A DNA stretch of 64,000 nucleotides from Dermanyssus gallinae (taxonomy: Eukaryota; Arthropoda; Arachnida; Mesostigmata; Dermanyssidae), in NCBI GenBank assembly GCA_003439945.1, contig QVRM01002806.1:1169001-1233000 (forward strand). The letters are read 5' to 3'. A program made the position numbers and the translations under genes. The notes beneath the pieces were generated by a model. The model was given only the letters and a program-made list of their open reading frames with translations. It was not told the DNA's origin and did no database searches. Shown here in pieces: positions 56,760 to 64,000 of the stretch. The first letter of the stretch is position 1; every line of letters starts with the position of its first letter.

Positions 56760-59100
56760 TCCCAGAATTCGCCCACCAAACTTTGGAATCAAGTACAACT
56801 CGGCATAATTTTTTTTTTAATGAAACACGGGAACGAAAATGTTTTCTTTAAAATGAGTAATAAGGCGAGAAAGCCAAAACTTAAGAAATGCAACGAATTT
56901 TGTTTCTTCAAAAATATCTTCAGTACAACACTTGTTCTGCATTGAGCTAACGTAGAGTTCACTTCAACAGATGTAACATTTTCCACTAGGGCTCTCGCAA
57001 TCGCCGATTTAGTAAACATATGTCAGCGCATAAGGTTTGATACAACCACTTTTGGTAATTTTGCTCTCACTACAAAAAAAAACACTTCCGACCCCTTGTT
57101 CCAATTGGAAAAAGGTTTTTTTTGCCAAGTTGTACTAGACCCCAAACTTTGCTAAACGAATTCTTGGTGACCCTGTGAATATATATATATCCAAATCATC
57201 CCCCAACAAAAGGTAGCTAGTGTAATACGGTGTAAGTAATTTTCTCAACCATAGTGTTTAATAATGTTTTGTTCTTCAAATTGGTGTCATGACAAGTCAT
57301 TGCGTAGTATGCGTATTCGTGTGTGTGTGTGTGTATGTACGTGTGTTGAAGTCCTGCTGCGGCAGTTCATTTACGGTCGTTGATAAAATGCGCAAAACAT
57401 AGGAGGTCACCGCTCTCATTATAAATCCTCATGTTCTTTCCCACTGTGCTGGACGTGCTAATACTGCATTAGGCGGCTGCTGGACTTCTGCGGGTTTCGT
57501 ATGCGATTTTTCTTCGCGTTTTCCCTCAATAATTCGTATCACATTGTAGCTAGAGCTTGGCCGGCTGTCTGACTGACTGAAGCTAGTATGATGATGGCTT
57601 CTGACGACACGACAGTCATGTTGGCCTTTTTTTTTTCTTCTCTATTCCGTCTTCTTCCGTCTCCTTCTGCGCAATATAGCTTGTCCGGTACTGATCGTAA
57701 AAAGTAGTCAACCCCTTTGTCATTGTATTTATGCTTTGGACTTTGACACACAAATCTCTGCACGTCCTAGGAAAGATCGCGTCGGACTTCTATGTTGTGT
57801 CACGCCGCGATCGGCGACATGCAATCCGTGCAAGTTTGTGCCCGAATCGTCGGCCATCTCCCACACTACGTGGCTACCTACTCCTCGAGAATCCGATACT
57901 AACTTTATAAACGGAACGGCACAAATCCCACCCGCTCTAGTGACCGGCTCAACCGCGCCGCGGCCAGGCGTTGCCGCTGACCTTTTGAGTCCGCAACATC
58001 CTGATCGGTGGTTGTTTAAGGACTTCATGACAACGAGGCGGGACAACTCCTTGCGGGACCAACACTTCATCTCTCTCTCTCTCTCTCTCTATCCCCCTCG
58101 TAACTCCGCTCCTGTCTAAGGAACTTGTCACTCAGGTGCCTATGTAACGCTACCAGACCACCTTGTTGGCGTTCGGCAAGCCGCTCAATGTCCCTATAAG
58201 CTGCCGATAGATCCCAGTACGGTAATGATCCAAGCGTGTAACGGGCTCAAAATCGAAGCTCGTAACTTTTACTGTAATTATCGGTACCTAAACTTCATGA
58301 AAAATGTCTGATCACGCCTGTTCATGATGTGACGGCAAGTGGCGTTATCGCTTTTCATTAAACTGATAAAATGTATATATATATATATATATATATATAT
58401 TGTCAAACATGAATTCTTAGGCTCGCATATCAAGACCGATTGCCCAACGGCTTATCCGGCCTTCGAGGAAGTGCTTTATGTCTTCGAGTCAATTCCAGCA
58501 GCGACAGTGTTAGCCGCAACAGTAGTGAAACTCACTTGTCGGCGATCTCTGTACCACCTCTGTAGAGGCTTGCAAAAGCTCGTAGGATACCATTTACTCG
58601 TTCTTTTGTCTTGTGGCCTCTTAGTAAATTGTCGGTCTCTTCTTAGCTCTTTATGCGACCTTTATGTGTTACGTATACCAAACTAACCAACCGGTCAACT
58701 CCGAATCGCCTCACCATACTCGCCCCCGACCAAACATACATCCTCGGGACAGTTTTGGCAACAAGTATGAGCAAAGCACCGTAAGCATTATCCTCCATGC
58801 TACAGTATCTCTCTCCCCTCTCTCTATCTTTCTCTAGCTCTCTCTCTCTATATATATATATATATCTGGGTCTAAACCTGTTCTCGTGTTTTACCTGTTT
58901 TTCAGCGTTTACTTTATTCACGTGTGTATTTAATATTTTCATTTTTTGGTTTAGTTTTTGTTATGCTTCGACACTTAGATGTATTGTGTCTCTTTCGTAC
59001 CACTTTGCTGTATGCCATCCGCTACCAGTCACGACCACCGTAGCAAGGGTCGGCGGTAGCGTTTAAGTTCTCCTGTTATGTTAGCATGCTATCCTCCAAC
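56760..59100. other. No confirmed gene; one open GC-rich segment at 57730-58120
   Basis: Between 57730 and 58120 both strands are open for more than 110 codons. The plus-strand reading (SARPRKDRVGLLCCVTPRSA, PESSAISHTTWLPTPRESDT) and the minus-strand reading (GVGSHVVWEMADDSGTNLHG) are equally plain. Composition suggests an exon or untranslated region of the nearby gene candidate. No domain recognised. Confidence 0.3.
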
Positions 59101-59477
59101 GATTTCTCTATTGTCGTCATCATCATCGCCATCATCATCCTCTTCTACCTGGTCTTCTCATCTCCGATACGTGACCTTCTTCTACTGGCACGGCCGTAAG
59201 TAACGTGGGGACCTTACTACAGGCCCATACTAGACAGATAAAGGCTTTTTCTCTCTCTCTCTCTCTCCCTAGCTTTTTTGCTCCCTCCCGTTCGCTCTGG
59301 TTCGCCTAGTTTCAAATGCCCGTTTCGGGTCCTTTGTTATTTTGAGCTCGATCGGCACGGAAGCCAAGTCGTTGTGTCGGCCGTATCTTTGAGTTGTCTT
59401 CTCAGGCGGGGGCGGCAGCGGCGTCGCAAGCAAGCCACCTCCCAGGCTCTTTCAAATGAAGCTCTCGACTAACTGGC

Positions 59478-59522
59478 TCTTCATCATCACCATCATCATC
59501 ATCATCATCGTCGTCATCATCC
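59478..59522. repeat. (CAT)n/(CGT)n trinucleotide array
   Basis: ATCATCACCATCATCATCAT continuing through GTCGTCATCATCC. A related CAT/ATC tract lies at 59116-59142. Confidence 0.9.
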
Positions 59523-59619
59523 TTGAATGGTCCTTAACTTTAGTAACGTGTTGTAGTCAATATTCGGTTGATCGTCGACGGTACCCGTCACGCTGATGCC
59601 CGACAAGCAGCAATAGTCA

Positions 59620-59631
59620 GCGACGACGACG

Positions 59632-59713
<82 letters not shown>

Positions 59714-59745
59714 CAACAGCAGCAGCGATGTTTCCTCCTTACAGA
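59620..59745. repeat. (CGA)n-(CAA)n-(CGA)n compound array
   Basis: GACGACGAC, then about eleven CAA units, then about thirteen CGA/GAC units, GATGATGAT, and CAGCAGCAG. It would read as poly-Asn/Asp on plus, poly-Arg/Cys on minus. Confidence 0.95.
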
Positions 59746-59867
59746 CGATGATGAGGTGAGCTCAGTGTAGCGAACGCCTGCCGTGTCCACATTGGGCACC
59801 CCCGGCACGCGCGTCGATCTCGGTCGTGAGCCTACGATTGAGCTTGGGGCAGGCAGGCTTCACTTAC

Positions 59868-59986
59868 GAAACGGCACAGTCGTCGTTGGCCTTCACCTTG
59901 TTCTTTTTGCTCGTACGCCGAATCAGCGACCTCGATCGGGGCTTCGACTTCAAAACCGAGCAGTTCTGCAGCGCCGACGGAGGTTC
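59868..59986 (-). CDS. Candidate internal coding exon of an unidentified host gene
   Basis: On the minus strand a pyrimidine-rich acceptor (TGTCCTACTCTATTTCCAG|GA) precedes 119 bases open in two frames, ended by a consensus donor (CGTTTC|GTAAGTG). Frame 1 reads EPPSALQNCSVLKSKPRSRS then LIRRTSKKNKVKANDDCAVS; about three quarters of its third positions are G or C, unlike the AT-rich surroundings. The other frame (VGAAELLGFEVEAPIEVADS) is open too, but with only about half. Frame 1 carries a basic Ser/Thr cluster (RSRSLIRRTSKK) resembling kinase sites. I do not recognise the protein. The length is not a multiple of three, so neighbouring exons must set the phase. Confidence 0.55.
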
Positions 59987-60077
59987 CTGGAAATAGAGTA
60001 GGACACAGAATTGTACGACACGTTGAAGCGTCTTCTTACTGTTCGAGTGACACCACCAATATGTGTGTTATGATTGG

Positions 60078-60126
60078 AAATTGCAAAATGCACTCGACTC
60101 GATTAGTCGAGTGCATTTTACAATTT
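60078..60126. repeat. 22-bp-arm hairpin
   Basis: 60078-60099 and 60105-60126 are reverse complements with a single mismatch and a 5-base loop (AAAATGCACTCGACT ... AGTCGAGTGCATTTT). It is followed by a few Ts only, not a bacterial-type terminator context. Confidence 0.9.
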
Positions 60127-60129
60127 GTT

Positions 60130-61369
60130 TCATCTACCCGTAAGATAAGCTATCATTTGTTTTTCATTTAATTATTAGACATTTCGTTCTCTTTTCATGG
60201 ATAACTATAATGCAACCAAACCAACACACTATAGAGGGACTGCGCTAGGAAGCGTAACACATAAAAGCTTAACCAAGTGCTAAAAAGTCATTAGGAGCGT
60301 TTAAGCCGTACACAGTCCAAGCAGACGACACTGAACACATTACATTTGACACTGTAGAATCTGAAGAAATTTTGTAGGGTAAAAGGCACGTACACGAAGC
60401 GAATTATTGTAGTAATTCTCGACTAAGACTTAATGAAAACAAAATAATACATGTTTGGTGAAGTACTTTTAGAAGAATCCAGGATCACTGAGAAAAACTC
60501 AACATGGCATTTATTTTTAATACCTTCACTGATGTGTCTGCATTTGAAACTGAGCGATCGGGGACCGCCATGCAGAGAAACCTAGCCCTATGTTGTAGGA
60601 GTATATGACATAGATACCATTGAATACTCTATGACAAATACCCAAGACCAGTGTCTTTGATCAAAAATGTTTGTTATGTTATAGACGACCGTGTGTGTAA
60701 GCACTGTAGAAGGACAACGTAGACAAATATTGTGCACTGGAGATGCACGCAATAGATAAGCATTGCCTATGTACCAACGACAATTAACGGCGCATAAATT
60801 TCGTACAAGCAAATATAACAATGCTACGAATCATATGGCGACCAAGTAATCAACAAATGTGTGGAATTAATTTTTAGGCTTTCAAAAGCTCTCTGAGACT
60901 CTATTTGATGTGTACGTACACTTTATGTTGTTGAGGACAAATTTTGTTTGCATTTTGTTACCAGTCGACGAAATTAACGCCTCCCAGGATATTGCTCTTT
61001 AAAATGAACATCGCAAGCACCAACGTAATGGTCGCCACGGCGAATTGCTAATTTGACTGGAACCGCCTAAGCATTGGTATCTCTCACAGACAGTGCACAA
61101 AAATTATTACCGAAACTGACGAAACATAAAGAACAGCACGGGTATAAAAATGAGTGTATGAACTCTTGCTGCCCCAAGAAGTCGCAGCTGCAGTCGAAAT
61201 AGTAATAACGTGTTGAAGCGCAAAACTGCTCTCGAAATACGTCATACAGCATATCGTCCGGCATACCAACGCCAGTCAACTCCTTCAACCATCAAATGAA
61301 ATGAGCTTTGCGTAGGTGAACTATGATGGAGGTGGCCGCGTGGGTAACGCCGACTTGTGAAGGCCTGTC

Positions 61370-61370
<1 letters not shown>
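60130..61370. other. No recognised gene
   Basis: AT-rich with short stop-broken frames. If the flanking minus-strand exon candidates are real, this would be intron. Confidence 0.45.

Positions 61371-61371
<1 letters not shown>

Positions 61372-61404
<33 letters not shown>
61372..61404. repeat. (TA)n array carrying the mariner target site
   Basis: Alternating TA whose last TA (61403-61404) is the left target-site dinucleotide of the mariner. Confidence 0.93.
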
Positions 61405-61407
<3 letters not shown>

Positions 61408-62688
61408 GTAGTTCAATAAGTTCTTAGAATAAAAACCAAGAATTTTCCAAATCATGTTTTTAAATTTATCTTATTCGATATACTCCCCGAGATGCTCAAT
61501 ACACTTTTCCCACCAAGATTTCAGAGCTTTTATACGCTTAAGTAGAATTCCGCGTCTTTAGACTGAAAATAGGCATTGACAGCAGCCTTAACCTCTTCAT
61601 TGCTGGAAAAACGCTTTCCACCGAGACTATTCTTCAAATGTCCGAAGAGGAAATAATCAGAGGGGGCCAGGTCTGGAGAATAGGAAGGTTGTTCAATAAG
61701 TTCGAACCTCAGTTGGGCCAGTTTTGCCGATGCTTGCCGGGACTTGTGTGCAGGAGCATTGTCCTGGTGAAACAGGACAACCTTCTTCTGCAAAGCGGGC
61801 CGTTTCACGATGAGTTCTTGCTAAAGGCAGTCTAACAGTCTTGCCTAATATTCTCCTGTGATCGTTTTACCGCTCTCAAGGTGGTCGACCAGCATTATTC
61901 TACGTTGGTCTTAAAAAACTGTAGCCATCACTTTTCCGGTCAATGCCGTTTTCCGCACCCTCTTCGGAGGTCCTTCATCAGGTGCACACCAATGGCAAGA
62001 TGCTTCTTGGGTCTCGAGAGTGTAGTGATGGACCCAGCTTTCATCGACGGTCATGAATCTGCGCCAAAAATCCGACGGATTGTTCGACATCTTGGCCAAA
62101 TTTCGCTGTGAAGCAAAAACAGGCGCGTTTTTTTGGCCTTGGTTGAGCAAATGCGGCAGCCATTTTTCTCTGAGCTCTTTCATCTTCAAGTTTTCGTGCA
62201 GGATGAAATGCACACTACCCAAACTGACCCCCAAGGCCTCCGCTATCTCCCTAATGTTCACTCGCTTATCTGCGGCAAGGATTTTTCGCACCTTTTCCAC
62301 GTTTTCCTAATCAGTTGCCGTTTTTGAGCGTTTTGAACGTAGATCATCCCGGTGCTCCTGCGACCTCTTTTTAACTCATTAATCCAGTTGGAAACAGTGG
62401 CAAAACATGGCGCAGAAGCACCGTACACCTCGTCTAACTCAGTTTTCACTTGGGTCGCATTCCAACCTTTGAAATAAAATGCTTGATAACCACTCGAAAC
62501 TCTTTTTTCTCCATTTTTCAAAATCACGCCGATACGTTGCACGGGAAAAGCGATCAAACGAAATCGCAACGGCCAATCACCATAATATTTTGACTGCTGG
62601 CAGTCGAAAAGCAGTTCCTAATAGCGGTGGAAGCGCGCCAAAATTCGAATTCTAAAAAAGTCATTCTAAGAACTTATTGAACTACCTG
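61405..62688 (-). mobile_element. Structurally complete mariner element, copy 2
   Basis: Perfect 26-base terminal inverted repeats: 61405-61430 (starting CAGGTAGTTCAATAAG) and 62663-62688, each flanked outside by TA (61403-61404 and 62689-62690), the usual mariner target duplication. The length of 1284 bases is normal for the family. Identity between the repeats stops abruptly after 26 bases. It carries one transposase on the minus strand (61471-62514), which is inactivated. Intact ends mean it could still be mobilised in trans if a matching transposase exists. Confidence 0.95.
61471..62514 (-). pseudogene. Mariner transposase, full length but broken
   Basis: ATG at 62512-62514 (MEKKEFRVVIKHFI) to the stop at 61471-61473 (EKCIEHLGEYIE) gives 348 codons, the normal mariner length. 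First helix-turn-helix: GWNATQVKTELDEVYGASAP then CFATVSNWINELKRGR. Second: VNIREIAEALGVSLGSVHFI. WLPHLL linker. Catalytic residues: TVDESW (Asp 1), FHQDNAPAHKS (Asp 2) and YSPDLAPSDYFLF (Asp 3, 34 residues after Asp 2), all present. Damage: frameshifts near 62495, near 62290 and near the C-terminus, and stops at 61911 (TAA) and two further positions in the LVDHLESGKTITGEY region. It is dead but of recent type. Confidence 0.93.
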
Positions 62689-62689
62689 T

Positions 62690-63237
62690 ATATAATAGAA
62701 CAATCGGCAATCTCGGTACTTTTTAAATTGACACGAAGCGCGGCATACCGCTGCAATTAGACGAAAAAAGCCTCCCGTCAGATAGCAGCACGACTTTGTC
62801 GCAGTGTGGGGACATTGTGCATCTAAAGCTCGACAAGTTTATTTTTAGTTGACTAGCCTCTAGCCATGACGCAGTGCGACGAAAGAAAACCTTTTAATAC
62901 AGCCCTGCGGCGGTGATGGATTAGAACCCGGTTCTGCCAGCCGAACAAAGCCGACTGGGATTGAGCCGAATAAGGAAAGGCGGGACGAAACCAACCAGAG
63001 GTTCTTATGAGGAATTCCTTTTACCAGAGATCCTTTATTAAAGATCGAGGAGCACAACCCCACACTAACACACACACACAAACAATATGCTGTTATATCG
63101 TTGTACACCGCTAACGAAACAGAGAAGCTTCGGAAAATGCCGACAATAGGCGCGCGGGGGCTCACCACACGACTCGGTGCGGCCATGAAGCGGCACGTGG
63201 GTGGCATGACATGACAGGCGCTACAGCCTCCACTTAC
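62690..63237. other. No recognised gene
   Basis: A B-box-like GGGTTCTAATCC on the minus strand near 62925 has no matching A box. Open frames here have no domain. Confidence 0.4.
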
Positions 63238-63508
63238 TCTGGGCCCCAATACAAACGAGACCGCAGCCCGCAAATTCTGTTAGGTCGGAAATTCGGAACA
63301 GACGGGTTGACATAGCATAGCCCGTTTTCACCCTCGAGCTTCTGGCCACAAAAACAACACCCGTCACTGTAGCCGCCGCCGCCGACTGGCATATGTCAAC
63401 GCTCGCGTGACGCACGAAAACGTACATAGTGGACTCGCGTGCATATGTGCGGCGGATAATTGGCGAGAGACCAACATAAACAGACGGAGCTCCAATTACC
63501 CTACACAC
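63238..63508 (-). CDS. Weak candidate exon, minus strand
   Basis: The minus-strand frame reads VRHASVDICQSAAAATVTGV then VFVARSSRVKTGYAMSTRLF, RISDLTEFAGCGLVCIGAQ, and reaches CCCAGA|GTAAGT, a near-consensus donor (GTAAGT at 63232-63237). The acceptor side is unclear. If spliced directly to 59868-59986 it would set the second, less GC3-rich frame there, so these two may not be adjacent exons. No family recognised; it may be chance in a GC-rich patch. Confidence 0.25.
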
Positions 63509-63622
63509 CGCACGTAGCCCACTTCAGTTAGCAAGTGCAATGCGGTGGGCAAGCGAGTTATTGTTATTTCGAATGATCTTGTTCGATCCACTCTGTTTAC
63601 TGATGACGACGACGAGAACAAC

Positions 63623-63623
<1 letters not shown>

Positions 63624-63653
<30 letters not shown>
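63624..63653. repeat. (TAA)n microsatellite
   Basis: About ten ATA/TAA units following ACGACGACGAG. Confidence 0.92.
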
Positions 63654-63655
<2 letters not shown>

Positions 63656-64000
63656 CGCCTAGCTAACGTAGCGGCCCCAACGATGATGAAGTTGCCGTAG
63701 AACAGGAACAACAATAGCATAACAACAGTAGTGATAATCTGAACAAACAAAAGCATCATGACGATTGCGGCATTACAACAAACGCGCGAAACGGAATCTC
63801 AAACGCACAATAGCAACAATAGCGTTCGGTCGCGGCATCCGAGTCTCGTCAAACGAGAGCTATTCAACTGCTCTGAACATACACCATAAAATGATGTGTT
63901 GTTGTACGCCGGCCGAAGTGGACGACAGAAGACTACCAACCGTCATTGTCTAGGGCTTGAGACGAGGTCGGCGAACAAAGTCGGCGTGCTCTAATATTCC

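Noticed and set aside
59568..59808. Poly-Asp/Asn or poly-Arg frames
   Set aside because: Trinucleotide repeat artefacts.
62905..62945. tRNA-like GGGTTCTAATCC on the minus strand
   Set aside because: No cloverleaf and no second copy in the window.

Overview
This window is eukaryotic, intron-bearing DNA and not prokaryotic. It has no dense reading frames, operons or ribosome binding sites. It carries long (TA)n, (GA)n and trinucleotide arrays, tRNA-derived SINE-like copies, mariner and Tc1-type DNA transposons, and remnants of at least four kinds of non-LTR retrotransposon (LINE). The mixture, with mariner, CR1/Jockey-like, R1-like and R2-like elements in one place, fits an arthropod. A mite or tick is my guess, but that is inference. 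I recognise no complete host gene.

Layout. 0-9.6 kb: a truncated Tc1-like transposase, large (TA)n arrays, a detached 3' tail of the LINE found at 26-30 kb, a 33-bp minisatellite and a decayed mariner copy (7.65-8.5 kb). 9.6-25.9 kb: one possible small minus-strand exon (9.7 kb), copy A of an unidentified repeat unit (11.4-16.0 kb), R1-type LINE ends, two SINE-like copies and a further LINE C-terminus. 25.97-29.93 kb: a nearly full-length, frameshifted minus-strand LINE ('family A') with ORF1, AP-endonuclease and reverse transcriptase. 29.93-33.4 kb: copy B of the unidentified unit, in the opposite orientation to copy A and interrupted by R1-type reverse transcriptase. 33.7-37.4 kb: a decayed plus-strand LINE ('family B') with three gag CCHC knuckles, endonuclease, a YADD reverse transcriptase and a C-terminal CCHC.

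38.3-46 kb is a nested transposon cluster. It holds a second family A fragment, a LINE C-terminus ('family C'), an open ORF1 and a long (~460 bp arm) inverted repeat. An internally deleted mariner has inserted at a TA inside the right arm of that repeat. Next come the 3' half of a second family B copy, an R2-type element relic with a PD-X12-D restriction-like endonuclease motif, a perfect 110-bp palindrome and a 5'-truncated LINE fragment. 46-53.4 kb is sparse, with endonuclease and C-terminal LINE scraps.

53.4-64 kb differs. It is rich in CAG/CAA/GTT/CGA/TAC trinucleotides, has higher-GC islands, and contains the best host-exon candidate: a 119-bp minus-strand open segment with strong splice signals (59868-59986). 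A weaker minus-strand candidate lies at about 63.2-63.5 kb. A structurally complete but inactivated mariner (61405-62688) with perfect 26-bp terminal inverted repeats lies between them, so it may sit in an intron. The (TA)n arrays repeatedly abut transposon ends, as expected if TA-targeting transposons insert into them. All LINE and transposase open reading frames here carry frameshifts, stops or deletions, so they are annotated as relics.
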